Positions 1 through 12,230 of a stretch of DNA of 64,000 nt are shown here, in pieces (position 1 is the first letter of the stretch; every line of letters begins with the position of its first letter). Location: positions 325,612 through 389,611 of the forward strand of contig QKWP01000261.1 in assembly GCA_003550325.1 (NCBI GenBank), in the 5' to 3' direction. The position numbers were made by a program, and so were the translations under genes. The notes under the pieces are model-generated. The model saw only the letters and a program-made list of their open reading frames with translations. It searched no databases and was not told where the DNA came from. This DNA is from Gigaspora rosea. Its lineage: Eukaryota > Glomeromycota > Glomeromycetes > Diversisporales > Gigasporaceae.

Positions 1-915
1 AATGCTTCCTTACGAGGACAACGGAGAGTGGGAGGGAATTTTTGGGATTTATTTTAAAATTTATTTTTTTTTTTGAATAAAACCCCAGAGGGGCTTTTTG
101 GACTGCGTTAGCAGTGCAAGGTAATTAGTATTTATTGTCTTATTTACCGGCCAAACGTGGTTGGGTGAGTGAATGAGAGGGGCGAGAGTTATTATTTGAC
201 AAATAAAAATTATCTATTATTAAAATTTACACTAATGTAACTATAACTCCGCATACATTACTCTTAACTCCTAAAACTTTTCTATTTCTAATTTAAACAA
301 ATCAAGATATTAAATAAATTTATTGAGCTTTATAGTAATGTCTGATAAAATTCTTGATATAAGCTTAATTGTATAGTTATAACACTTTGTAATTCCTTAT
401 TTAAAGTTGAAATAAATATCAAATTTATAATTGGATATTTCGTCATTGTATATATTTACGATGGTTCAGGAATTAATTAATACGAAAATAAAGGACACAT
501 AATATGGTCATAAAAAGATAGTATGATACTTTGATAATTGACAAATTTTCTTTTAAGCACAACTCAAACCAGATGGCAACTAACTACAGCTTAATTCATT
601 TTTGTCCAGGACATTGGTGGAGTGATTAAAATTTGCAAAATTGGCCAATGAAATTTAATCAAGTATTCTTGGGCATATATATGTTTGTTTAAATCCTCCC
701 TCCCCTCGCGTCTGAACCAAAATGTGACGTTAACCAACTAATTAACTTTGAATGGCCTAATTATCTATATGATCTTTTGCCTTAGCACATTGCGGCGAAT
801 TTATGAAATGCTCCAAAATTTTTAATTATAGATTCTTTCCCAGGTTAAGATGCGTCATTAAAATAAATTTATATTTCCAATAAAGTTGGGGCAAGGGTAG
901 GTAAGATGGTTTATA
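1..915. other. Gene-free AT-rich stretch
   Basis: No reading frame of note on either strand. Bases about 560-790 resemble 39380-39590 (shared run around TTTGTTTAAATCC, then ACTTTGAATGGCCTAA), so part of this is a dispersed repeat. Nothing else is seen. Confidence 0.5.
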
Positions 916-2199
916 CTAATGATGCCTGACGAAATTATTTTTGCGATGACGAATGACGTCGTCATGGTTTCGTCATGACGAAACCTTGACGATTGACGAA
1001 ACCCCCGACGATTGACGAAACCTATGACGAATTGACGAAACCTATGACGAATTGACGAAACCTATGGTGTATTGACGAAACCTATGACGAATTGACGAAA
1101 CCTATGACGAATTGACAAAACCTATGATGTATTGACGAAACCTTGACGAAGCCTCTAACGATTGATGAAACATTGGCAACCGATTCAGCCACTAATTAAA
1201 CAACAAGCTTCTATATAATGATCTTTAGATACACTAAACCTTAAATTGTTTCAAAAAAATGATATTTCATTATAAGGTTTCATTGGCTTTTTTCTTTTTT
1301 CTTCTTTCGCACGTTCAAATATATGTCGGGTTGATCCGGAATACCGGTAGTCATTTATATCGGGTTGATCCGGAATACCGGTAGTCATTTATATCGGGTT
1401 GATCCGGAATACCGGTCGAGAATACCGGTAATCGGGTTGATCCGGAATAGTCAAAATTTGTGCACGCGTTTATTTTCGTCAATTCCGGATCAACCCGACA
1501 TAGATTCCGAACACGTAAAAAAGGAAATTAAATTTTGTAAATAAACAAAGCGCGTAAAGATAGAAGTTTATGGCAAGAGTGTTAGTGTTGGAGACTACAA
1601 CGATATATTGGTGCTCATTATTTGTAAAATTTCGTTTCCGTCATTTTTAATTAGTGCACCAAGGTCGATCTAAACATTGGTTTTCAAGTATTTTCGCGTC
1701 TCTCCTTCGTAAATAAGTAAAATAACGATAATAATAATGAACTGGTTATCTTAGCAACCTATATTGATTCTCTATCGCTGTTATTAATTATGCATTATCG
1801 CTTAAAACATCGTTTTTTTAGCTCTTATCGTTATCGTTATTAAAACACATCTTAACTTTTTATAAACGCGGTAATTAACTCTATTTTGTATGGATATAAT
1901 AACTCTTCAGGTTTCTTCATTGATTTCGTCAATTCGTCATAGGTTTCGTCAATTCGTCACAGGTTTCGTCAATTCGTCACAGGTTTAGTCAATTCATCAT
2001 AGGTTTCGTCAATTCGTCATAGGTTTCGTCATTTCGTCATAGTTTTCGTCATTTCGTCATAGGTTTCGTCAATTCGTCATAGGTTTCGTCAATCGTCAGG
2101 GGTTTCGTCAATCGTCAATTCGTCAATCAGAAATTAGCTGACGAATGGTTTCGTCATTCGTCAATGACGTATATTTCGTCATTCGTCAGGCATCATTAG
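916..2199. mobile_element. Fold-back DNA transposon, non-autonomous, 6-bp TSD
   Basis: Both ends read CTAATGATGCCTGACGAA inward, and the element is bounded by identical TTTATA (910-915 and 2200-2205). Each end carries an array of about 20-bp units of the type TGACGAAACCTATGACGAAT, left about 930-1170 and inverted right about 1915-2190. The middle holds its own smaller repeat cluster (1325-1500). No transposase frame is present, so it is non-autonomous. The superfamily is open: a 6-bp duplication fits no common class cleanly. Boundaries are well supported by the matched ends and the duplication. Confidence 0.85.
1325..1500. repeat. 34-bp tandem repeats inside the fold-back element
   Basis: About three direct copies of a 34-bp unit containing TCGGGTTGATCCGGAATACC, then CGGTAGTCATTTATA, followed by an inverted partial copy near 1478-1500 (ATTCCGGATCAACCCGACAT). 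They form a second, inner inverted repeat at the centre of the element. Confidence 0.75.
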
Positions 2200-2205
2200 T
2201 TTATA

Positions 2206-3900
2206 CGCGTTATCAGTTTATAACAGAGGTCTAAAAAATTTTTCCGGGTTTGGTGTCGATTTATTAAGATGTAATTTTGTAATTAAAGTTTAATTTAATG
2301 GACCAAATTTTCACTAAATTTCTAAATTTCGTAAATCCGCTGTAATTATAAGAATATTATTCATTAGAATAAATGAAGCCATATATTAGAACAAATTTAA
2401 TGCATCAAGGCTATCTGTTCATAATTAAAAATTTTCAAAAGAAAAATAAATTCGTGGTTATAAGAACGGAAATATTCAATGGGTCCACATTATTTTATAT
2501 TAATTTATTGTAGAGATTGTACCCGTTGGGAAAACCTCTAACCGGTTACTATTAAATTACCCGGATATCCGGATAAATTACTATTTCACACAATTGCAAG
2601 TTCTACCCGGGTACAATCACTAATTTATTGTCAAAATAATTTCAGATTTTAAAATAATTAGTCGTCAATAATTTTAGAATTGATTCTTACAATTGTAAAA
2701 CAAATCCTAGATAGAAATTTGACCCAAACAAAAGTCGAACTGATTTCAACTAAATTAATTTTTGAAATTGTCAACATGTGTCAAATATATTTTGGTCCCC
2801 AAAATATTAAAAGTATTTTAATTAAAAGTGCCTTATGTTTTCTATTTAACTTAAGAAAATCCAAATTTTTAAAAATTATCAATTAAAAAAAAAGGAAAAA
2901 AAATTCATGTTTACAGCTATTTTCATATATTCTGAAAAGAAAAAAACATGCTTACAGCTTTCATAAATTCTGGGCCATCCTAAAAAATTTGGAGAAGTCT
3001 ATTCAGCCAAAATTGATAAGCTATTTATTTCGGTGCTACACAACATTAGTTATATAAATGCATAATATGTCTCGTTAATTCATCAAATAAGATAACTCTC
3101 AAAACATATTCGTTTGAAAATAGTTGAAAATTTGGGTGTTAGCAGGTTTTTTGTGGACAATTCAAAAGATGGCTGTGTTGAAGAATTATCGTTATCATCA
3201 ATTTAAATAGACATTTTACAGTAAAAGCTTTACTTTGAACTTTTATTATAATCATTAATGCATCGTCGACAAATATTAATAAAATCTTGACCTCTTATTT
3301 CAATTTGTGTCGCAATTTTTTCAAACTATTTAACAAACTTTTGATTGTATTTGAACTTTTTTTTTTATTAGTGCCTGCTCATATAATATGGGTGTTTCGT
3401 ATTAAAAAATCTGAATTTTGAATAGATATATATCGATAAACAAGTTTGTTATACAATGAGTTGCCAAAGCTAATTATATAATAAAAGAAGTAAAAAATAT
3501 TGGTTTTATTTATAGATCATTTAAATTCAAAGCCGTTTATATGTTTAATGAGAAAATTCACTTATGTTCAAACTTTTTTAATGAAGATCTATTAAATTGC
3601 CAAGATTAGTTTTTGCCATTAATTTTTGTATCGTACATTTTTAATAAAGTGAATGTACTGTAATATAATATTGATCGGACATTGTACTGTAATAGCATCC
3701 CAGAAAATTTTTTTATATACTGATTACGTATTAATCATCGAAATCAATAACTTATCTACTTCGGCAAATTATGAAAACAGCTGTAAATACAATTCGATAA
3801 TCGATAAATAGTTTAAACTGACTTTATTGCATGTAAATCCAAACTCTTTGTTTAAAATCTGAGTAATACTGTATTTATAATTAAGGAAAAAACAAAAATG
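2206..3900. other. Gene-free AT-rich stretch upstream of the Sel1 gene
   Basis: Very AT-rich, with only short open frames of low-complexity codon content. A 68-codon frame at 2680-2886 has no recognisable motif. No repeat shared with the rest of the window was noticed. Confidence 0.4.
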
Positions 3901-4867
3901 CAGTGATCAAATTTTCGCATGCATTTACGCATATAAAAATAAATACAATAAAAAAAAGAATGGCGTATTGTTTATTCATTTTTAATTTCATCATAAAAAT
4001 AAATATAATGAATACAATTAATCAAGAAAACGCAACTAAATTTTATAATATTGGATATGCATTTCAACATGGTATTGGAGTTACAAAGGATGAACTTGAG
4101 GCATTTAAATATTATCAAAGTGCTGCGATACTTGGTCATGATCTCGGAACGTTTCAAGTTGGCTATTGTTATCATCATGGAATCGGTGTTAATAAAGATG
4201 ATTATAAAGCTTTCGAATATTATCACAAATCTGCTGACATGAATAATTTGATGGGAATATTTCAAATTGGTCAATGTTATTATTACGGAATAGGAACTGA
4301 GAAAGATTATCATAAAAATACTTTACATATAATTGTATAGCTTCAAATATGGGTCATAGTGATGGCACGTATAATGTTGGATATTGTTATCGATATGGAA
4401 TTGGAGTTGAAAAGGATGAACATAAGGCATTCTTTTATTATCAAAAATCTGCAGAGATGGGGCACGCTGAAGGAATTCGTATAGTTGGATATTGTTATCA
4501 TTTTGGAATAGGGGTTGAAAAGGATGAACAAATGGCATTCGAATGTTATCAAAAATCTGCAGAGATGGGAAATGCCACTGGAATACATAGCGTTGGATAT
4601 TGTTATGCTAATGGAATTGGAGTTGAAAGGGATGATCTTAAGGCATCACAAATTGGCAGAGATGGGGAACGCTGATGGAGCATATAATGTTGGTGAATGT
4701 TATTATACTGGAACCGGTGTCAAGAAGGATGACCGCAAAGCATTCGAATACTCTGAAAAAGCCGCAAATATGGGTCATGTTGTTGGAATTTCATTTGTTG
4801 CATTATGTTACCGAAATGGAATCTGTGTTGAAAGGGATATACAAAAAGCCAATTATTGGTTTCGAAG

Positions 4868-4939
4868 GTAAAAAAAATGCTTCTAATTTATCTTTGCGTA
4901 TTTATTTTTTTTTTAACAAAATAATTTGTATGGGATTAG
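4868..4939 (+). other. Intron 1 of the Sel1 gene
   Basis: A 72-bp intron with a GTAAAA donor, a T-rich tract with a TAAC branch-like motif, and a GATTAG acceptor. Removing it keeps the repeat frame open through the next 20-nt exon (4940-4959). Confidence 0.7.
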
Positions 4940-4959
4940 AACGAAGGATTTGATGAAAG

Positions 4960-5027
4960 GTAATTTATATTTTATTTATTTAAATATTATTTAATAATTT
5001 CAAATCTATTTAAATCTATATTTTTAG
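4960..5027 (+). other. Intron 2 of the Sel1 gene
   Basis: A 68-bp intron, GTAATT donor and TTTTTAG acceptor. Its removal yields a 15-residue acidic tail that ends in DDD and a TAA. Confidence 0.7.
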
Positions 5028-5079
5028 TCGCATACGATTGCGCATCTAAAAGATCAGAAGTTGATGATGATTAAAAAAC

Positions 5080-6106
5080 ATGCTGATCGAAAATAAATAT
5101 CAATTACCTTGGATTCCGTGTAATGAAATTAACATAATCAAAGAAATTGGAAAAGGTGGATTTGCGACCGTATATTTTGCCCGTTGGTTTGATAAAAGTA
5201 CACATTCAAATATACCTGTCGCACTTAAAATACTTGAATTAAATGATCAATCAGAATTTATAAAAGAATTAAAAATATTTTGTGAAATTAGAGATATATA
5301 TCCGTCCTTTTTAGAATGTTATGGAATAACAAGATATGAAGGTCGTTATGTTCTTATTTTAGAACTTGCTTTAAAAAATTCATTGGGTAAAAATCTTGTC
5401 GAAGTATTTCGATTGGATTGGAAAAAAAAGTTAAATCTGTTACAATGTATAACTTATGATCTTGATATGATTCATTTTCTAGGTTATATTCATCGAGATT
5501 TACATAGTGGTAACATCTTACAGCGTGAGATATATAATGCATATGTTGCAGATTTAGGACTCTCTTTATCCACAAAAAGTAATGGAGATATCTACGGTGT
5601 TCTACCTTACATTGCTCCTGAGGTTTTACAAAAAAAACCTTTCACACAAGCAGCTGATATTTATTCTTTTGGTGTTATCATGAGTGAAATAACAACTGGA
5701 CAAAGACCTTTTGATGGTTATGAATTTGATTCGGGACTAGCGATAAGGATATGTAGTGGATTACGTCCTGAATTTGCTCCTGGAACTCCTGATTGCTACA
5801 TTGAATTAGCCAAACAATGTATGGATTCTGATCCAAAAAAAAAGACCCACAGCCTCTCATATTTCTGATAAGCTTGGTAAATGGATTAAATGCATCAGCG
5901 TTCCTTCTACTATAGAGGATAATGAGATTGAATTAATTAAAAGACAATTCTTGGAAGCCGATAAAATAATCAAGGAATTACCGGTCGTCACGCAAAAACA
6001 CTCGGATCTCGTGTACACTTCAAAACTCATCAACACACATGAAATCACCGAACAACTATCAAAATTGGCTGGCAGCAGATCATTTAGCAGCATAGAAATT
6101 CCCTGA
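5080..6106 (+). CDS. Protein kinase (Rhizophagus TKL-like family), one frameshift in a poly-A run
   Basis: A protein kinase domain fills the first 262 codons. The glycine loop is GKGGFATVYF (24-33), the ATP lysine is K50 in VALKIL, the catalytic loop is HRDLHSGN (138-145), the metal site is DLG (158-160, the usual form in this family) and APE is at 179-181, followed by DIYSFG. The frame closes at 5868, but the next frame continues without a gap: after a run of nine A (5834-5842) it reads RPTASHISDKLGKW and on to QKHSDLVYTSKLINTHE, the normal C-terminal tail, stopping at 6104-6106 (about 341 codons). One extra A in the run explains this; sequencing error or a real single-base change are both possible. 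The N-terminal zinc/NWTSGN region usual in the family is missing: a stop lies four codons before the ATG and there is no AG for an upstream splice. The start is 5 nt after the stop of the Sel1 gene. Confidence 0.85.
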
Positions 6107-6284
6107 TTTTTTTATACGGACCACGTGAAAAAATTATTCATAAATATATGTGACTTTACAATCCATGGGTTGGTAAATTATATGGTAACACGGTCAAACC
6201 GCAGTTAAGTCATATGTATCCCCACTAAGTTATATCCCAACTTAGTTATATTTCATTTAAATGTAATATATTTATTAAATTCTT
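6107..6284. other. Short spacer downstream of the kinase
   Basis: AT-rich, no frame and no repeat recognised. It may include the kinase 3' untranslated region. Confidence 0.35.
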
Positions 6285-6955
6285 AATTTTCTCAAATATT
6301 CCACGCATTACTGATCACTAGTTACATCTCTACTCATGTTATAATCCAAAACTCTCTAGATGAAAGGAGTAATATGACTGTGGTTTAGCTGTAGTTTATG
6401 ATTTGTTATATCAATGCAATGTGAAAAAAAATTTGTAGGACGTTTATGTTGTACCTTGTTAAAAAAGACAAGAGATAGTTCAGAAAATGATTAAAATGAA
6501 AAAAAGAGACGGTTGTAACATGAGTATAAGAATACTGTACTTTTTGTGAGTAAAATAATGATTTCTATAATTGACGATTTGTCCTTTAAAATCTCTAATC
6601 AAACAATAATAATAATAATAACAATAATAATTATAATCCTTGTGATCTTGATACAGTGATCGGGATTCGCTAACTACAATCAAATCATAGTTAAGGCATT
6701 TTTTTTGTCACGGGCATTTTTGGAATATAATTTGGTAGAGATTTCTTGGGTAAAGTGACTTGATTATGTACGAATTATTCAATTAAATCACAAAATTTTA
6801 AAATACAGTATTCAACATAATAAATAATTTTATTTACAAATTTATTTACCGTTATAATGACCTAATTGATCTTTCATAATCGTAATTAACAGCTATTTAC
6901 ATCACCATAACCTCAATATTCCTGAGGATAAATTAAGCGTATTTGTTAGAGTAGA

Positions 6956-7606
6956 TTATTGCGGTTTGCAAAATTATGTGAAATTTACAGATCCAAAAAA
7001 AAAATAAAAAAAAAATCAATGATTTCTGATTTCTGATTTTCGATTTCTTAAATAATTTTTTAGACTTTTAGATTGCATATTCATCATTTTGTAATATAAC
7101 GATTGAACATTTTTGCAGAAATACTGTTAAAGTTGTATTTTAGATTTTGTCATATCGATTTAGTAACTATCAGCTATGTACAAATATTCATCTTTTTGTA
7201 TAGAATTCGATTGAGTATTGTTTCTTTTTTAGGCCGATAAAATTTACTATTGCATTATGAGTCGACAGTATTTTAAGAGTTGTACAAAATTCAATCTTAT
7301 AAGATTATTACATAATTCTAGCAAATTGATTTGTTTATTACTGAAAGAATCATGAACTTTTTAGAAGTTAACTTTGCACAAAAAGCAATTTATGCAATTT
7401 TCGCCCATTAGAAAAGACTTTGTTTATTAGCAAAAATGTATACTATATAAATATATATTATATATATTATACATATATATATAAGCCTTTATATAATATA
7501 ATATACATACGTAATGTTAAATAAATAGGAAATCGGAAATCAGAAATCATCGATTTCTTTTTTTTTTTGATTTGCAAATTTCATATAATTTTGCAAACCG
7601 CAATAA
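6956..7606. mobile_element. MITE-like element with inverted ends TTATTGCGGTTTGCAAAATT
   Basis: The 5' end TTATTGCGGTTTGCAAAATT returns inverted at 7577-7606, and inner arms (TGATTTCTGATTT and AAATCAGAAATCA) are also inverted. No target duplication could be fixed in the AT-rich flanks. The homologous copy lies at 20526-21898. Confidence 0.6.
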
Positions 7607-8173
7607 ATATATTGATCTCAAAGAGGTAATTTGAATCTAATTGTTCTTAATTAAAACTTTTCAAAAGTAAATAATGAGCTCAGTTTTCATTGGAATAAGG
7701 TTATTTCGTATTTATAAAAACTTGACGTTAAAACTAGTGTTTAAATCGACCTTAGTGCACTATTTAAAAATGTCAGAAATGGAATTTTACATATAACGAT
7801 GTTTCTATAGCATCTAACGTTAAGGCTCTAACCCTAAATTTTTATCTCACGCACTTAGTTTTATTTACAAAATCCGATTTCATTTTTGTTTGTACTGTAC
7901 TGTATCACCCGCGCAAATAAGTAGACCAAAAATTTTATCGTACTATCTTGAGAAGTGCGCTCAGGCCTATCTGCTCATATGCTCCCAAAATTTTTATCAA
8001 ATACAGTTGTATTTATTAAAAATTATAAAATTAGATTCCCATAATTAGATAATGCATTCTTGAGTGGATTTTTTGTGTTTGCTAAATATTACCAATCTTT
8101 ATATTTATAGTAAATTATGCATGCTAATAAAAAGGCGCTTTTTTTTATTTTTTTTATGCGATAAAAAAAATCT

Positions 8174-8192
8174 GATCGTCTCATAGACGATC
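8174..8192. repeat. Short perfect hairpin
   Basis: GATCGTCT, loop CAT, AGACGATC. It is kept in the second copy of the 3.3-kb repeat near 22460. Confidence 0.6.
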
Positions 8193-9602
8193 ACTTTGTA
8201 GGCACTTTATTTCATCAACAACTTAGTTTAAAAACAAGTTTATTTTATGGACAATTAATTCACAAACAATTTATTTTTATTTTTTTCAAAAGCTCATTTT
8301 ATAAATAATTTTTTTTCACCAACTACTTTAGTTATTGAACTTTACAAACAATGTGGATAATTATTCCTGCTGATTATACTCAGTAGCAAAATTAATTTTT
8401 TAACTTTTAAACTAACTTATTTCTAGCAACAAAACTAAGTTAGCATTCCAATCAAACATTAGCTCTGAATAGCGAAACTTTTTCAAGATATCAAGATGGT
8501 ATAAATGCACTTGTTATTAAGATTAATAATATAATCAAATTGAAAGGTTATTATTTTTACTATCTAGTGAATTAGAGTGTACCAAGCCTCCTAACGTAAT
8601 TTGCTAATATTAATTTGTGCACTAATTGGAGTTCCCCTTCTAATAATTTGTTACAAATACACAATGTCAGTCAAAAATTTTTATCTTAACTAATCAGAAC
8701 AATTCATTGTAAAAATAAATAGGTAATCAATGCACTAGGGTTTTTTCTATTCAGAATGTTTTCAAGTAGTTTCTCAAATTGGTTTGCTGGTGAACAAGAA
8801 AGATACTGCATTATTTGCTAAAAGCTCATTATATAAATTGCAAATTTAAAAGAATAACTCTATAAAAAATGCATGTTATCATGCTCAAATGTTTTAACAA
8901 AATGATTATTAAAGCATGTTCTATTTTTTAACTTTTAGATAATTTATTACTATAAAAGAGGAGCTTGAGAACAAAAATAATACCGTAAAAAATATTTTAT
9001 CTTGCAATTTATCTTAGGTAAAAATAAACAATATACTTAATGTGTACAACACTAAAAAAATAACAAATAAAAATTATCAAGCATAAATAATTTTACAAGA
9101 ATCTTAATTAAATCCCGAACAATTTTTTTTGTAAATATTAATGCAAAGCTCTGTTTTTGTCTATAAATCATGATGTGAAGTCAACAAAGAATTTGAGAAA
9201 ATTGCCAAAAACTACACTAAAACTTATACATAATGGATTATAATAATACAATACAGCACACTCATCTCTAACACCATTTAAATTTATGAGCCTAATTGAA
9301 GAGAAAATGAACTTGTCCTACCGAAGAATTAATGTGTGATTTGTTAAACTCATCATGATACGGAACATGAAGCCAGAAAGAAACATGGCTAATGATATTA
9401 TTTTGGTTTTCAAATTAAAAAAAAATTATTATTAATAAGAAATAAGTAATATAGATCATTGCTTTATATTGGTATCTGACAAATGATTAGAATTATTGGA
9501 CATTATCGAATATCCAGAATTTGATATTATTCAACTTGGCACTTTTATCTTCTTAAAGAAATGCTGCGGCACGACAAAATTTGACATGATCAGACACAAC
9601 TG

Positions 9603-10740
9603 CATGTTACATGTACATGTAAATGTTATGTTACATGTATGGTGCTCTCGGCTTTAAATCTACATTCACGTGACTTGTTCACTTTTCACTATATGATATT
9701 AACGGGATAAATCTAAAATTAACTATCATTTAACCTAAAATATGAGCGTTTCTACATAAAAAAAATAGAAAATTTTCCCGGTAAGTTCTGATATTAGTAA
9801 ATTTTTTAAAATTTATAAGTCACATGGTCTAAATTCGATGGTTTGATTGGTCAAAAGTAAAAAACAATCAATGAACAAATTCATTCAAATCCTTCGTTAT
9901 GGCTTCTTGCTATTTCTTTGAAGATTATTGATTATCAATTCATCAAGCCAGTAAAAAATCTGATGAAAAAAAAAACAAAAAAAAAGAGAATAACACTCAA
10001 TGCTATAGGATGAAATGTTCATAAAAGCAACAAAAATATATGTTTCAATACTAACCGATTATTTTAATGATTTGAAAGACTTTTTTTTTCGCTGAAGTAC
10101 ATGTACATTAAATGTATGTAACATGTACATGTACATGAACATGTACATGAAAATGTACATATAACATGTATGGTGCTCTCAGCTTTAAATCCACATTCAC
10201 GTGACTTGTTCACTTTTTCACTATATGATATTAACGGGATAAATCGGAAATAAACTATCATTTAACCTAAAATATGAGCGTTTCTACATAAAAAAAAAAT
10301 AGAAAATTTTCCCAGTAAGTTCTGATATTAGTAAATTTTTTAAAATTTATAAGTCACATGGTCTAAATTCGATGGTTTGATTGGTCAAAAGTAAAAAACA
10401 ATCAATGAACAAATTCATTCAAATCCTTCGTTATGGCTTCTTGCTATTTCTTTGAAGATTATTGATTATCAATTCATCAAGCCAGTAAAAAATCTGATGA
10501 AAAATAAACAAAAAAAAAGAGAATAACACTCAATGCTATAAATATATATAGGATGAAAAGTTCATAAAGCAACAAAAATATATGTTTCAATACTAACCGA
10601 TTATTTTAATGATTTGAAAGATTTTTTTTTCGCTGAAGTACATGTACATTAAATGTATGTAACATGTACATGTACATGAACATGTACACGAAAATGTACA
10701 TGTAACATGTATGATGCCCTCAGCTTTAAAACTACATAAA
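9603..10740 (+). repeat. Tandem duplication of a 535-bp unit with ACATGT palindromes
   Basis: The sequence from GGTGCTCTC at 9641 recurs at 10172 and a third time begins at 10713 (periods 531 and 541 bp). The two full copies are very similar across ATTCACGTGACTTGTTCAC, TTCGATGGTTTGATTGG and so on, so the duplication looks recent. Junctions carry runs of the self-complementary hexamers ACATGT and TGTACA. No gene. Confidence 0.9.
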
Positions 10741-11500
10741 AAATAGCTTTACAAAAAATGCTACTCCTCTTTTAAAAAGTTATCAAATGTAAAAATCATC
10801 CACAAGATATATTCTTCTTATCTTTAAGAACAAAACTTGTGGTTTAAATTTATGTTTAAAGTTAAACTAGTGGTGTTGTAGCCTTTCAAAGTTTGATTAT
10901 CATCATATGCGGTAAACCAGTTTCCACAGAGAGATCCCAAGTTGAAATTACTCAAGATCACTAATAACTTTACTATTTATGGACCAGGTTAGCTAATATC
11001 GGTATATGTGAGTACATCAGATTTATTTATGTAAACAATCACCAATACATAATCATATTGTTCAATAATAGAAGAAGAAACTTCTCAATGCCCATATTCA
11101 ATAAAGAATAATGTTGATTGATATTTCAAAATAAAAATTCTTTATTATAAATTGTAAAGATGCTGAGTTCTTTTAAGTATATATTAATTGTAAATAAAAG
11201 AAATAATAAAAGAAAACAGTATCTCAATTGTGTACACCAACATACACCAGTCTGAAAATTTCACAAAAAAATATACATAAATTTTTTGTAATACCCTTCA
11301 AATTTTTACATGCCATTAATTTACTTACATAATCTTCTTCTTCTGTTTATTTGGGTACTATGATATTATTTTATGTTCATCTTTGAGAAGTTGCTCTTGA
11401 GCAGGCTTTGTATTGAAATCAAGCTAATTAATAAAATAGTTTATATATGACGCAACAACATTAAGAACGTGTTTCAAAATTTTTACAAATATCTAATATA
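10741..11500. other. Gene-free stretch
   Basis: AT-rich, no usable frame and no repeat noticed. Confidence 0.35.
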
Positions 11501-11514
11501 AAAATTTTGATGTT

Positions 11515-12041
11515 ACCCTGCGGGTCGATAGTGTAAGTAGTTACGCTCCCAGGTCACCAAACGTAAGGTCGCCAGTTCAACCCCTACTAGCAGATAAAGA
11601 AAAACTATACTCGATCATGAGACGGATGTGCTGAACTAGGATGCTAGGACCGCATTTGGAAAATCTAACCATGCTTTATAAGGACAATCCCAGTAAAAAT
11701 CCAGTTGATAAACTTGAATACCTCCAGCAAAATTCTAGTGAAAATTTTGAATACCTCCGGTAAAATTCTAGTCGAATTAGAGTACCTCTGGCAAAGTTCC
11801 AGTGGATGGGCAAGTTACCTTTGGCGAAGTTCTGATGGACGAATAGTTCCTCTGGTAGTAAATAGGTCAGCCAGTTAATTCCGGTTGCGCACAATAGAAT
11901 TAGAATTACTAGTAATAGTAATAATGATGTAACCAGATTTGTAGGGAACCCAACATTTAAGGAAGGCCCCAGTGAATTAATGATCTAATAAAAGTGACGC
12001 CACCTGCGTCCGTCAGTGATCAAGCTGATAGTTAAAAAAAA
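11515..12041 (+). mobile_element. tRNA-headed SINE with poly-A end and 14-bp TSD
   Basis: The 5' end looks like a tRNA gene: an A-box-like TAGTGTAAGTAG and a B-box-like AGTTCAACCCC about 50 bp further on, giving a likely RNA polymerase III promoter. The body (about 11690-11860) holds five degenerate 40-bp units around ACCTCCGGTAAAATTC. The 3' end is an A run. The copy is flanked by identical AAAATTTTGATGTT (11501-11514 and 12042-12055), the mark of target-primed insertion. At 527 bp it is long for a SINE. It depends on a LINE partner that cannot be identified here. Confidence 0.8.
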
Positions 12042-12230
12042 AAAATTTTGATGTTCCATCAGTCTTGCATCACATGATCATATATAATACATTTAAGGAA
12101 GGCCCCAGTGAATTAATGATCTAATAAAAGTAACGCCACCTGTGTCCGTCAGCGATCAAGCTGACGGTTAAAAAAAAATTTTTTTGATGTTCCATCGGTC
12201 TCGCATCACATGATCATATATAATACAATT
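11959..12230 (+). repeat. 136-bp duplication of the SINE tail plus flank
   Basis: AAGGAAGGCCCCAGTGAATT at 11959 recurs at 12095 together with the A run and the flank (GATGTTCCATC, then CATCACATGATCATATATAA). Because the duplicated unit includes flanking host DNA, it arose after the SINE landed. Confidence 0.85.

Larger units (their letters stand above)
4008..5074 (+). pseudogene. Sel1-repeat (TPR-like) protein gene, two frame breaks, three exons
   Basis: Eight Sel1 repeats of about 36 residues follow one another, each with a core like YNIGYAFQHGIGV or VGYCYRYGIGVEKD. Such alpha-helical repeats are protein-interaction scaffolds and are greatly expanded in Rhizophagus. The repeats lie in three successive frames: three repeats in 4008-about 4310, three in about 4320-4650, two in about 4655-4867. 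The first break falls inside a repeat near 4310-4340; the second, near 4645-4665, comes with loss of about 11 nt. The C-terminus is spliced: introns at 4868-4939 (GTAAAA...TTAG) and 4960-5027 (GTAATT...TTAG) join WFR to short exons that end SEVDDD and TAA at 5072-5074. The start is uncertain: an in-frame ATG at 3903 adds 35 residues, but the repeats begin just after 4008. It is either a decayed gene or two assembly errors. Confidence 0.8.
6285..9602 (+). repeat. 3.3-kb dispersed repeat, copy 1
   Basis: Nearly collinear with 19870-23737 in the same orientation. Shared landmarks include TCTCTAGATGAAAGGAGTAA near 6350, the hairpin at 8174-8192, and GCTGCGGCAC near 9563. Copy 1 lacks the 0.7-kb insert of copy 2 but has about 150 bp extra near 9350-9510. 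It contains no reading frame. It may be a decayed transposon or a segmental duplicate. Confidence 0.85.

Noticed and set aside
2680-2886. 68-codon frame, plus strand
   Set aside because: AT-driven composition, no motif, no neighbouring signal.
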